Of a stretch of DNA of 38,114 nucleotides, positions 1 to 7,513 are shown piece after piece (the stretch's first letter is position 1; each line of letters starts with the position of its first letter). The position numbers and the translations under genes are program-made. Origin of the DNA: Flavobacterium sandaracinum (GTDB lineage Bacteria; Bacteroidota; Bacteroidia; Flavobacteriales; Flavobacteriaceae); the NCBI RefSeq assembly GCF_004349135.1, contig NZ_SMFN01000028.1, forward strand, positions 1 to 38,114, in the 5' to 3' direction. The notes below the pieces were generated by a model that saw nothing but the letters and a program-made list of their open reading frames with translations, was not told the DNA's origin and searched no databases.

Positions 1-65
1 GGATATACTGGCTATACAACCCAATGTTTGTGGGTGAATTCCTTACATTCTGTTCAGATTCTAAA

Positions 66-280
66 AGGTAAAAGAAGAGGAGGCAGTTTCTTTTCTTGAA
101 TATACTATTAAGCTATTTAAAGCAAAATCTGCTCTCACTCTTCCTCACTTAGATTATATTATACAAACATAGGAGGTAAAAGAAGAAGAGGCAGTTTCTT
201 CGCTTGAAAATACTATTAAGCTCTTTAAAGCAAAATCTATCTCACTTTTCCTCACTTAGATTATATTATACAAACATAGG
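66..280. repeat. Tandem direct repeat, two copies of about 108 bp
   Basis: Copy 1 is 66-173 (108 bp) and copy 2 is 174-280 (107 bp), head to tail with no spacer. They differ by scattered substitutions and one single-base indel near the centre. Both begin with AGGTAAAAGAAGA and end with ATACAAACATAGG. Read on the minus strand, each copy contains TATGTTTG (164-171 and 271-278), which fits the Bacteroidota -7 promoter box TAnnTTTG. I see no matching -33 box and no coding sequence. The repeat is real; its role is unknown. Confidence 0.9.
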
Positions 281-403
281 AGAAGCAAAAGAACGTCGCT
301 GGATTATGTTTGGTTTTTGACTTAGCACTTTTTAATTAATATTTTTAATTCATTAAATTTGTTGCTATTTCGATGGCTAGAAATCATTTAATATACCATG
401 TCC
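281..403. other. Non-coding A/T-rich stretch downstream of the receiver-like gene
   Basis: No gene, RNA or clear hairpin terminator is visible here. It lies between the tandem repeat and the 3' end of the minus-strand receiver-like gene. With 1-280, it makes the first 403 bases free of any supported protein gene. Confidence 0.5.
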
Positions 404-793
404 CTAATTGATAACCCCTTCAACGACTTTTCTAAAATCATCTTTACCACTTCCGATAAGCAAATAACTCGAAAAACCAATATCTAACAAATCTTTACCG
501 ACTTTCTGATCATCAATATCACTATGAGCAATAAGTTTTATTGTTGGATATAGTGCTCTCAATTCTTGAAGTTCTGCCAGCACATTCCTGTTGTAAAAAT
601 CAAGATCAATAATACATACTTTGGGAAGTGTTTTTAATGTTAATAACTGAGATAATCCGCCTTCGATATTTTCTGAGCGGAATAAAACATCCATTCCTGA
701 GGCAACTAGGTCGTTGCAAGTTATATCCAAAATTGGACTTTTGTCATTTATAAAAGCTAAGGTAATTTTTTCTTGTGTTGTACCAGTTTCCAT
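404..793 (-). CDS. Stand-alone receiver-like protein without output domain
   Basis: About 129 residues if it starts at the ATG at 793 (METGTTQEK); a TTG at 832 would add 13 poorly hydrophobic residues and is less likely. The fold pattern resembles a response-regulator receiver: an N-terminal strand with acidic residues (LAFINDK), a central CIIDLDFYN that could hold the phospho-accepting Asp, a Ser after the fourth strand (LIAHSD), and a last strand YLLIGSGKD. In classical receivers the last strand carries a Lys (often LLKGS), and here that position is Ile. No DNA-binding or enzymatic output domain follows. It could be an atypical or degenerate receiver, or the detached N-terminal half of a LuxR-type regulator. 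Nothing in the sequence identifies a partner kinase. Confidence 0.55.
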   Translation of the reverse strand: METGTTQEKITLAFINDKSPILDITCNDLVASGMDVLFRSENIEGGLSQLLTLKTLPKVCIIDLDFYNRNVLAELQELRALYPTIKLIAHSDIDDQKVGKDLLDIGFSSYLLIGSGKDDFRKVVEGVIN

Positions 794-862
794 ATCATCA
801 TACTTTTGTGAAATTGATGTAGCCCTGCACAAAAAATAAGGCGCAGACCACTACACTTAACG

Positions 863-972
863 CACATTGAGGTACTGGTATACCCGACAACGAATAAGCG
901 AGCACCTACGCCTATGGCATAGGTGTTCTTTCTTATTGTCCCGTTGTCTAAAAATTACCAGTTTTCAATGTG
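863..972. repeat. 110-bp nested imperfect palindrome
   Basis: Five complementary blocks nest around one centre: CACATTGA (863-870) with TCAATGTG (965-972); ACTGGTA (874-880) with TACCAGT (956-962); GACAACG (886-892) with CGTTGTC (942-948); AATAAG (893-898) with CTTATT (932-937); and CACCTACGCC (903-912) with GGCATAGGTG (916-925, one mismatch). The tip loop is TAT at 913-915. Small asymmetric bulges separate the blocks. It lies upstream of the receiver-like gene and downstream of the decayed HTH gene. It could be a structured RNA, a small non-autonomous mobile element or a recombinase substrate; none of these is shown. Confidence 0.85.
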
Positions 973-1079
973 GGACTTAAAGTAAAAACACTTTAAGATT
1001 TTCTATATTTCGTTACAAAGATACTAAACTGCTTTAGATACTCATCATATCTTTAAAACCAATTGGGGCAAAAAACCTA

Positions 1080-1269
1080 TTAGTTACTGGCTTTATTGTT
1101 TAAATAATTATGCTCTAGTTCAGTGAGTATATCTGTTTGTTTAAAAATGATCCCCCCCTATTTGGATGTATGGCAGTAATTTATCTTCTCTTTTCGCCAT
1201 TCCTAAAGGCTCTTTCAGTTCATTTTTATTTCCATCCAATGAAGATTTCTGTATTGCGATTACTTCCAT
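1080..1269 (-). pseudogene. Remnant of a small HTH (excisionase-type) protein, frameshifted
   Basis: The minus strand from the ATG at 1269 reads MEVIAIQKSSLDGNKNELKE, an N-terminus I recognise from small helix-turn-helix proteins of Bacteroidota ICEs, which are about 95-100 residues. The frame then passes through a run of seven G (plus-strand C7 at 1152-1158) and stops at 1141. If the run had six G, the frame would continue as GGIIFKQTDILTELEHN to a stop at 1080, which resembles the C-terminal LPYxxxxxxxxKxxDI part of the same family. The expected central HTH segment of roughly 30 residues is missing. So both an internal deletion and a one-base shift are indicated. The family assignment is from memory. 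Confidence 0.5.
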
Positions 1270-1383
1270 TTCTGCTCAATTTTGGTATGAAATCTAATTT
1301 ATAAAGGCTTTTAAAAGGATTGATAACGTTTGAATTTGTTGGCATTTAAAAGAAATATGTGGCTTTTACTAACCGGCACAAAA

Positions 1384-1416
1384 AAAATCGGATACCCTTT
1401 GGGGTTATCCGATTTT
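1384..1416. terminator. Intrinsic terminator at the end of the tra region
   Basis: AAAATCGGATACCC (1384-1397), loop TTTG, then GGGTTATCCGATTTT (1402-1416), with one bulged base. It is preceded by A's and followed by T's, so it could work in both directions. It lies 24 bp past the stop of the minus-strand membrane-protein gene. Confidence 0.8.
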
Positions 1417-1440
1417 CTTACAACCGTATTTTAAAAATCA

Positions 1441-1728
1441 CTATCTGCGTTGGTCGGTTGGTTCGGTTTCTATCTCCACTTTCTGTTTTTCATTATCATT
1501 TTTTTCGCGTGAATAAACCCATAACGACAATAGCCCAAAAATAATCAGTGCATAGGCTACCCATTTGCCAACTCGTTCAATGAATTTAATGCCAATCGAT
1601 TTTTCGTAAGAAGAAAAACTTTCGGCACCCATAGGACTACGCCTGTAAAACTTTCTACGATTTATCCAATAGCGAAGTGCCAAGCCTAAAACCAAAAATA
1701 GTATCCCTATAACTAATGATGCAACCAT
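1441..1728 (-). CDS. Small two-helix membrane protein at the end of the tra operon
   Basis: 95 residues with hydrophobic segments at about 2-21 and 54-73, a basic loop between them (INRRKFYRR), and a charged hydrophilic tail. Homologues at this position in Bacteroidota ICEs are often labelled 'molybdenum ABC transporter permease', but no permease motif is present and the protein is far too short for one. Its place after traQ suggests an accessory role in conjugation or the envelope. A terminator at 1824-1850 separates it from traQ, so it probably needs read-through or its own promoter. Confidence 0.6.
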   Translation of the reverse strand: MVASLVIGILFLVLGLALRYWINRRKFYRRSPMGAESFSSYEKSIGIKFIERVGKWVAYALIIFGLLSLWVYSREKNDNEKQKVEIETEPTDQRR

Positions 1729-1823
1729 AATAATAGCTATTACATTTATAAATATGAATTTACAAAAAAAATATTTGTTTCACTACATCACAAAAATATA
1801 AAATGTGAGCGTGGTAGTATAAA

Positions 1824-1850
1824 AAAATCCTGTCTTGTGGACAGGATTTT
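1824..1850 (-). terminator. Intrinsic terminator downstream of traQ
   Basis: Perfect 11-bp stem AAAATCCTGTC (1824-1834) and GACAGGATTTT (1840-1850) with a 5-base loop, flanked by A's on the left that become a U run for minus-strand transcripts. It lies just 5 bp past the traQ stop. Confidence 0.85.
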
Positions 1851-1855
1851 ATTTG

Positions 1856-2305
1856 TTAATCGCTACTATTGAATTGGAAAGTGAGTTTCTTCTCATTTCC
1901 AAAACTATCAGAAATCCATACATCAAATGATTGCGACACAGTGCATGAAGAAGTGTAATACAATCGGAACTGCTCTGTTGGTAAAGGATATAAATCGTTT
2001 GGTAAGTACGCAAGTTCATTAGAATATCTTAAAGTTCCCTGACCATCAAACTGAAAATAACGGATAAAATATTGCGTATCGCTGTAATTACCGCTTCGCT
2101 TTATCGCCATCCTTATTTCTACGGTTTGCCCATTCGATACATCTTTTTGAACAGGCATAACCTGCACTTCAAAAGGAAAATCGTTCTGTATTTCGAGTTC
2201 ATCATCTTTGCTACAAGATACCAAAGTAACCGAACTTGTGAGGATTACCAGCAATACATATACTGGCAGTAATCCTCTTTTGAATTGTTTGAAAAATGTT
2301 GTCAT
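1856..2305 (-). CDS. traQ: Conjugal transfer lipoprotein TraQ (DUF3872)
   Basis: 149 residues. A basic N-terminus and hydrophobic stretch (residues ~13-30) end in a lipobox TLVSC, so it is probably an outer-membrane lipoprotein. The rest is beta-rich, matching the DUF3872/TraQ family of CTnDOT-type elements. TraQ lies at the distal end of the tra operon, directly after traO (11-bp gap). Its exact role in mating-pair formation is not known to me. No traP-like primase gene sits between traO and traQ, unlike CTnDOT. Confidence 0.85.
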   Translation of the reverse strand: MTTFFKQFKRGLLPVYVLLVILTSSVTLVSCSKDDELEIQNDFPFEVQVMPVQKDVSNGQTVEIRMAIKRSGNYSDTQYFIRYFQFDGQGTLRYSNELAYLPNDLYPLPTEQFRLYYTSSCTVSQSFDVWISDSFGNEKKLTFQFNSSD

Positions 2306-2316
2306 TATTATACGTT

Positions 2317-2877
2317 TTAAAAGTTAAACCTTAATCCCACACCTGCGGACGGTCGGAATTGTTTCATATCCGTACCCCATAAAACCTTTGTACGTCCTTG
2401 CAGGACTAATACAAATCGGTCGGACAGATACGTTTCAAAAGTCAACCTACCGCCAGCTCCGTAAATGAAATTGTCTTCACTCACTATTTTCGCTCCGTCA
2501 TCCAACATTGCTTCGCCTCGGTTGATGGTTTCATAACCGATGACGCCAGATATTCCAGTATTAAGCGTTATGTTTTTTCGGGCATCGCCTAAAAGGAATA
2601 AACTGTAACCGCCTTCAGCAGTATAAGTTTCCTTCGGAATGCGCAAGTCTTTATAAGAATGGTATTGGTGCGTATATTCCAACGCCCAAAATTGGTAATT
2701 GCCGTTTTTGCCATTTACGGTCATTGCTACATTGATGTAATAATCGTTTCCGATTTTATCATTAGACAATACACCAGCACTTACTTCCAAGCCTTTTTGC
2801 TTAGGTAACATTCGTTGTGCCTGTGTAGCGGTAATGCCCATTAACACAAGCATTACGGTATGGATATACTTTATCAT
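2317..2877 (-). CDS. traO: Conjugal transfer protein TraO
   Basis: 186 residues with a signal peptide cleaved near TATQAQ (about residues 16-21). The mature part is rich in alternating aromatic and glycine strands and ends in GVGLRFNF, with a terminal Phe, typical of an outer-membrane beta-barrel. It matches the TraO family of Bacteroidota conjugative transposons. It is placed between traN (VirB9-like) and traQ, consistent with an outer-membrane part of the transfer channel. Length is as usual for the family. Confidence 0.88.
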   Translation of the reverse strand: MIKYIHTVMLVLMGITATQAQRMLPKQKGLEVSAGVLSNDKIGNDYYINVAMTVNGKNGNYQFWALEYTHQYHSYKDLRIPKETYTAEGGYSLFLLGDARKNITLNTGISGVIGYETINRGEAMLDDGAKIVSEDNFIYGAGGRLTFETYLSDRFVLVLQGRTKVLWGTDMKQFRPSAGVGLRFNF

Positions 2878-2897
2878 CTTATTGTTTTAATAGGTTA

Positions 2898-3791
2898 TTA
2901 AAATTTCAGGTGCATATCATTAACCAAACGAGCCTTGATTAAATCCGAATTTTCTACCTGAAGCGTTTGGTGTCTGCCACCGTTTTTCTCAAAGATTTCA
3001 ATCAGCAAAACCTTGTCATCGGCAATGGTAAACTGGTCTAAAAGGAATACGTTTTGTTCGATTGCTTTCCCGCCAATCTCATTCAATGGCTTATAAGTAC
3101 GTAATGGTATCATTGGTCTTTCCTGCACTACGGTACGCTTGGCTACTTTTTTATCTACTACTTTGAAATTGATAAAATCAATTCCGAAAGGCACATTGGT
3201 ACGGTTTCTCAATTCTGTATGGAAATAGTATTTGCCATTGTGTATGTAAATTCCTTTTAGGATAAACTGAATACCGAAACTTTTAGCACCGATATGCTTT
3301 ACAATTCGCTGGTCTTTTTTGTAAATCGTTTCCAAAAGCAAACCTGACAATGATGGCGAATTGTTACCCAATTCTTCAAAAAGCACATCATTTCCATTTT
3401 CCTTATCCACTGCTTTTTGCATTGTCAGCAGATCGTAACTCAACGCTTCCGGATAAGCACTATAATATACATTGAAGCTGTAAAAGCGACCGTCATTTGT
3501 AATGACCGAAAAATTGGTTTCCGTTTCGAAATCTTTTACCGATGCTTTTACACGAAGTACGTTTTCCGCATCTTCTGCTTTTCCTGCAATCAGGTATTCG
3601 CTTCCCAAATCCACATAACGTATGGCGGTTGGGAAAATCAAATGAGTAGTCTTGTCATAAGTTACTTGCATTTGGTACGGTTCTATCTTGCCTAAATTTA
3701 GCGGTGCTTTTATACTGTCTTGTGCAAAAGTGTTTACGGCAAAGCCGATGATAAGGGCAAAAGCCCAAAAAGTTTTTATATGATTTTTCAT
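2898..3791 (-). CDS. traN: Conjugal transfer protein TraN (VirB9-like, DUF4138)
   Basis: 297 residues with a signal peptide (hydrophobic ~9-23, cleavage after TFAQ). The mature protein is beta-rich, with a basic KKVAKRTVVQERPMIPLRTY stretch and a VFLLDQFTIADDK segment characteristic of the Bacteroidota TraN family. TraN is viewed as the VirB9 counterpart, which forms the outer-membrane core complex with the VirB10-like TraM encoded just upstream (24-bp gap). No anomalies are seen. Confidence 0.9.
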   Translation of the reverse strand: MKNHIKTFWAFALIIGFAVNTFAQDSIKAPLNLGKIEPYQMQVTYDKTTHLIFPTAIRYVDLGSEYLIAGKAEDAENVLRVKASVKDFETETNFSVITNDGRFYSFNVYYSAYPEALSYDLLTMQKAVDKENGNDVLFEELGNNSPSLSGLLLETIYKKDQRIVKHIGAKSFGIQFILKGIYIHNGKYYFHTELRNRTNVPFGIDFINFKVVDKKVAKRTVVQERPMIPLRTYKPLNEIGGKAIEQNVFLLDQFTIADDKVLLIEIFEKNGGRHQTLQVENSDLIKARLVNDMHLKF

Positions 3792-3815
3792 TTTCTTAAT
3801 TATTTGAGTTCAATA

Positions 3816-5132
3816 TTATTTTTTAGAAACAAGGAAAACTTGATGTCCTGCTTTTAGCGTAACTTTTGGTGTTCGTATTTTTTTGGCGAAATAACCCGAA
3901 ATACCTTGTACGGCACTTTTACTGAGGTCGGAACCAATCTGTTGTCCTGTTGACGAGTTCATACTGAAGCTTGAACCTGTGGCATTTCCCATATTGGCTA
4001 CGATGTCGGTAACTGCATTACGTTCTGGCGAATAGGGAACGTACAAACCCTGCTGACCATCGAGGTCGTAGATGGTTATATCTACTGGGATAATATTGCC
4101 CTCAAGCTCAATAGATGTAACTTTTAACTGTAACCTGCCACCTTGAAACTTTCCGATTGCCGTTAAAATTGTTCCCTGCGGAATGGTACGGTTTGGCGTT
4201 TGTGCAGGTTCTAACAAACGCAGTCGTACACCGCTTTCGCCAATAATGGTCTGTGTTTCCTGTATGCTGGCTTTTACGCTATTTTTTGGTTGAGCGACTT
4301 GCTCTACTGTTCCAGCAGTATAGAAACCTCGGTTTTTTTTTTCGCTCCAGTCGGCTAAAAAAGCACTATCCGTAGGTTCTCTGTACAAAGCCGATACAGC
4401 TTTCTTTCTTGTAGGTGTGAATGCTACAAAATATTCTTTCTGAGAATTTGAAGAAGAACCTCGGCTAGCACTGTCGGTGCTTACAGGTTTTTCGGTATTT
4501 CCTCCCGAAGGCAGATACTTTGAAGCCATCTGATACGATTTTTCCATCAACGTCAATTGGTCATTTACAGTTACACCGACAGGTATATCTTTTTCAGCCA
4601 ATTTTTCTTTTAGTTCGTCCAATTGCCTGCGTAGTTCTTGTGTTTCGCTGTTATTATCCTGATAAAATGAACCTAATGTGCTTTGTGCATTTCGGTAACT
4701 GTTTAGTGTAGAAGTGCCCGATTTTCCAGTCATCATACCATTGTTTTGGTCTTCTTCGGGCAATTCTTCTTTAGTCTGCTGTGTGCTATCGGTATTCCAA
4801 TAATCCGATAGCGTAGTTAGGGCATTTCGGCTTTCCTGGTCTTTCTGTTCCAGCATATCTTGCTCATAAGCTTTTTGTTTATCATCCTGCATTCCTGCTT
4901 CGGTAGCCTGTGGAAAAGCATCGTTTAGTCCGATGTTTTCCATTTCTTTTTTATCTGCCGAGGGTTTAAATATCAGGTATAAACAACCAATAAAAACAAT
5001 CCCCATTAAACCAAAAATGAGTGGTTTTTTAAATCGTTCAATGGCACTCTTTTTATCCTCCGTAAGGTTGGATACTTTGTTTTGGTCGCCTTCCTCAACC
5101 AGAATGCTGACCCTTTTTTCATTTTCTTTCAT
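3816..5132 (-). CDS. traM: Conjugal transfer protein TraM (VirB10-like)
   Basis: 438 residues. A single membrane segment lies at about 32-51, after a short cytoplasmic tail. A long low-complexity periplasmic stretch rich in Gln, Glu, Asn and Ser follows (about 70-230), and the C-terminal half is a VirB10/TraM domain with the typical LRLLEPAQTPNRTIPQGTIL segment and a C-terminal TLKAGHQVFLV. VirB10-type proteins span from the inner membrane to the outer-membrane core complex. The start overlaps the 3' end of traL by 14 bp, indicating translational coupling. Confidence 0.92.
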   Translation of the reverse strand: MKENEKRVSILVEEGDQNKVSNLTEDKKSAIERFKKPLIFGLMGIVFIGCLYLIFKPSADKKEMENIGLNDAFPQATEAGMQDDKQKAYEQDMLEQKDQESRNALTTLSDYWNTDSTQQTKEELPEEDQNNGMMTGKSGTSTLNSYRNAQSTLGSFYQDNNSETQELRRQLDELKEKLAEKDIPVGVTVNDQLTLMEKSYQMASKYLPSGGNTEKPVSTDSASRGSSSNSQKEYFVAFTPTRKKAVSALYREPTDSAFLADWSEKKNRGFYTAGTVEQVAQPKNSVKASIQETQTIIGESGVRLRLLEPAQTPNRTIPQGTILTAIGKFQGGRLQLKVTSIELEGNIIPVDITIYDLDGQQGLYVPYSPERNAVTDIVANMGNATGSSFSMNSSTGQQIGSDLSKSAVQGISGYFAKKIRTPKVTLKAGHQVFLVSKK

Positions 5133-5406
5133 AAAATTTATTTTTAAAAATTGTTGTCAATGTGTCCTTCAGTTTTTCAGGACTTTCTTTCTTTTTGAGA
5201 ACAGGATTTTCGATATGCTCAATGACCAAATTGTTATCGGCTTTGCCTGCATCATACCATACTTTTAAAATAACTCCTGCGGTAAGAAGTAGATAGCCTA
5301 TAAAAAAGTATAAGGTGTATTTATGCTGTTTTCCAACGGGTAATGCCAGCCATCGTTCGTCCAACTTGTTAAAATACCTATCCATATTTGCTCTTAATTT
5401 TTTCAT
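5119..5406 (-). CDS. traL: Conjugal transfer protein TraL
   Basis: 95 residues with one clear membrane segment (about 29-50, YTLYFFIGYLLLTAGVILKVW) and a charged C-terminal half. Size, topology and position just before traM match TraL of CTnDOT-type elements, a small inner-membrane component of the transfer apparatus with no established enzymatic role. It overlaps traM by 14 bp. Confidence 0.82.
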   Translation of the reverse strand: MKKLRANMDRYFNKLDERWLALPVGKQHKYTLYFFIGYLLLTAGVILKVWYDAGKADNNLVIEHIENPVLKKKESPEKLKDTLTTIFKNKFYERK

Positions 5407-5427
5407 GTCTTAAATTATTATTGGCTA

Positions 5428-5859
5428 TCACATTTTAAACCCTCTTTTTTGGGAAGAAATGTGTTGTTTAGGATCTTCAGACACTTCGGCTACGGCTTCC
5501 TTTAATATAGGAACCGAACCTGTTGAAAGATTTGTTAGTTCTGATTTCTTCAATAGTTGTCCGTAGCGGTCTGTCCTTTCAATGTCCATCTTTTGTACAT
5601 CGAAAATGCCGTTTTCATGTCTTATCCACATATTACATTCAATCCTCGGCTTGTCATCTCCATTCCATTGGAGGTAAGTCGATAATAAAAAAAGTTCGTG
5701 TCTATTCGGTTTTTTTGTACCGTTGTGAGAGGCTTCCAAGTATTCACTAATGCTTTCTTTTAACTTGCCAGGATAAGATGCTTCCGTTTGGAAGTAACCG
5801 TTGTATCCTTTATCTGTCAGTGTTTTCACGAATGTGTCTAAATCAAGTAACTGTTTCAT
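5428..5859 (-). CDS. Uncharacterised tra-operon protein between traK and traL
   Basis: 143 residues, soluble, with no signal peptide or membrane segment. I do not recognise a family. It has an N-terminal LDTFVKTLTDKGYNGYFQ segment, a central LSTYLQWNGDD/CNMWIRHENGIFDVQKMDIER region with an alternating strand pattern, and a basic C-terminal tail ending QKRGFKM. It sits 11 bp after traK and 21 bp before traL on the same strand, so it is almost certainly in the tra operon. CTnDOT itself has no gene at this place as far as I know. A DNA- or channel-associated accessory role is a guess. Confidence 0.75.
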   Translation of the reverse strand: MKQLLDLDTFVKTLTDKGYNGYFQTEASYPGKLKESISEYLEASHNGTKKPNRHELFLLSTYLQWNGDDKPRIECNMWIRHENGIFDVQKMDIERTDRYGQLLKKSELTNLSTGSVPILKEAVAEVSEDPKQHISSQKRGFKM

Positions 5860-5870
5860 AATCTTTGATT

Positions 5871-6494
5871 TTAACGTTGAATAACTTCAATGTCCTTATT
5901 CTCTACCACGGCAAATTTTTCAATATTGAAACCTTGCGGGTTATTGTCTGAACGGACAGAGTTTACAAGGAAACAGGACGTTACCAAGCTTCGCTTTGTC
6001 ACATTGCTGGAACGGATGATGAATTGCTTAGCGTAAGTACGCACTGCATAAGGATGATTGTCGAAATTGCAGACCACACTATCCACCTCGATACGTTGCT
6101 GTACATTACCCGATATGATACGGTTATAATAGCCTTTTTCGGAAAGATCTTTGTAATAATCAAAGGCACTTTTATCGGCAAGATTGAACGCCCGTTTCAT
6201 ATTGCTTTCAATGGCATTTTTGTCGGGTGCAAGTGTAAAAAAGAGTTCGTGAAAACGTCTTACGTGTTCCCTTGCCTCAACCGGGCGGTTGATGGACGCA
6301 TCTTGCGAAAGAGCCAACATCAATGATTTTCCATTGTCCAGTACATAAATTTTTTGGCGTTGTTCTGTTGCAAAGCTGTAGGACTGCCATACGGCATATC
6401 CTACAACGCTAATGCATAGAACGGCAAACACAATGGCATACAACCTTATCTGTCTAAAGCTGTTTTCGATATTTCTGAGTGTTTTAAATTCCAT
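5871..6494 (-). CDS. traK: Conjugal transfer protein TraK (VirB8-like)
   Basis: 207 residues: a short cytoplasmic N-terminus (MEFKTLRNIENSFRQIRLYA), one membrane segment at about 17-36, and a periplasmic domain with the family's FHELFFTLAPD segment. This arrangement is that of VirB8-type assembly factors, which bridge inner-membrane and periplasmic channel parts. It lies between traJ and the unnamed gene, with short gaps on both sides. Confidence 0.9.
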   Translation of the reverse strand: MEFKTLRNIENSFRQIRLYAIVFAVLCISVVGYAVWQSYSFATEQRQKIYVLDNGKSLMLALSQDASINRPVEAREHVRRFHELFFTLAPDKNAIESNMKRAFNLADKSAFDYYKDLSEKGYYNRIISGNVQQRIEVDSVVCNFDNHPYAVRTYAKQFIIRSSNVTKRSLVTSCFLVNSVRSDNNPQGFNIEKFAVVENKDIEVIQR

Positions 6495-6515
6495 TTCTTA
6501 AATGATTAATTTTGT

Positions 6516-7511
6516 TTACTTATTGATTAGCCTGCCACCAATATTTCCTGCAACTGAACCAGCTCCGGCTCCGGCAAGATTTCCCGATTTCATTGCAGCT
6601 TGGTTAACATTACGGGTAAAGTTTCCGGCACCCCCTGCCTGAATAATCCAGCCCGTTACCGTTGGAATTGTAAAATACCCCACGATACCAATTATCATAA
6701 AAATGATATACACAGTATTGGAAGTATCGGGTATATAGGTTGGGTCGGCAAGCATTTCGATGTCCCGTTCCAATATCAGCGATTGTATCCTTGCCAACAT
6801 TGAACTGAACAAATCTGAAACAGGAAGCCAGAGGTAAACACTTATATACCTTGTAAACCATTGCGAGAGCGTGGATTGAAAACCGTCCCACACGGAAATA
6901 GCAAAGGCAATTGGTCCGAGTATGGACAACACTATCAGAAAAAATGTTCTTATAGTATCAATAACCAATGCTGCCGCCTGAAAAAGTATTTCCAGTAAAT
7001 TGCGAAACCATTCTTTTATTGCTTTCTCAATCTTGTAGGCTTGCCTGTCCATATACATTCCTGCCATTGTTCCCACATCAGAAGGCGACCAGCCCAATTC
7101 CTCCAATTTCTTATCGAATTCCTCATCCGATGCCATATATGCGGTTTCGGGATTTCTTACCATTGCTTCGTATTCCAATTGGTCTTTCTGCTGTTGCAAT
7201 TTATTGAGGTCAAGTACCTGGTCTTCGAGAATGGAATGGGTTCCTGTTACTATCGGATTGAGAATTGCATTGATGGTTCCCAACACGATTGTTGGGAAAA
7301 ACATAATGCAAAGTCCCAAAGCAAACGGACGTAACAATGGAAACATATCAATTGGTTCGGCTCGGCTTAAAGCCTGCCAAACCTTTAATGCCACATAGAA
7401 CAAAGCGCCTAATCCGGCCACACCTTTAGCTACTCCTGCCATATCACCGGCAAGTGGCATCATATCATCGTACAGCGAACGCAGTACTTCGTGAAGATTA
7501 TTCCATTCCAT
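6516..7511 (-). CDS. traJ: Conjugal transfer protein TraJ (VirB6-like)
   Basis: 331 residues of a polytopic inner-membrane protein: hydrophobic segments at about 27-46, 82-106, 175-203, 215-240 and 265-290, with a hydrophilic loop near 110-165. It ends in a Gly/Ala-rich tail (AGAGAGSVAGNIGGRLINK). This matches the CtnDOT_TraJ family, the VirB6-like inner-membrane channel component. The start ATG is 2 bp beyond the traI stop. Confidence 0.92.
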   Translation of the reverse strand: MEWNNLHEVLRSLYDDMMPLAGDMAGVAKGVAGLGALFYVALKVWQALSRAEPIDMFPLLRPFALGLCIMFFPTIVLGTINAILNPIVTGTHSILEDQVLDLNKLQQQKDQLEYEAMVRNPETAYMASDEEFDKKLEELGWSPSDVGTMAGMYMDRQAYKIEKAIKEWFRNLLEILFQAAALVIDTIRTFFLIVLSILGPIAFAISVWDGFQSTLSQWFTRYISVYLWLPVSDLFSSMLARIQSLILERDIEMLADPTYIPDTSNTVYIIFMIIGIVGYFTIPTVTGWIIQAGGAGNFTRNVNQAAMKSGNLAGAGAGSVAGNIGGRLINK

Positions 7512-7513
7512 TT

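Noticed and set aside
66..280. CRISPR array
   Set aside because: There are only two copies, about 108 bp each, adjacent with no unique spacers, and no cas genes nearby.
863..972. Integron attC site or SRP RNA
   Set aside because: The nested stem looks similar in shape, but the GTTRRRY/RYYYAAC boxes of attC are not matched (GTTGTCT has T where R is needed), no integron integrase is present, and the conserved SRP RNA tip loop is absent.
1441..1728. Molybdenum ABC transporter permease
   Set aside because: Two short hydrophobic helices in 95 residues cannot form a permease, and no transporter genes are adjacent; the name is a database carry-over.
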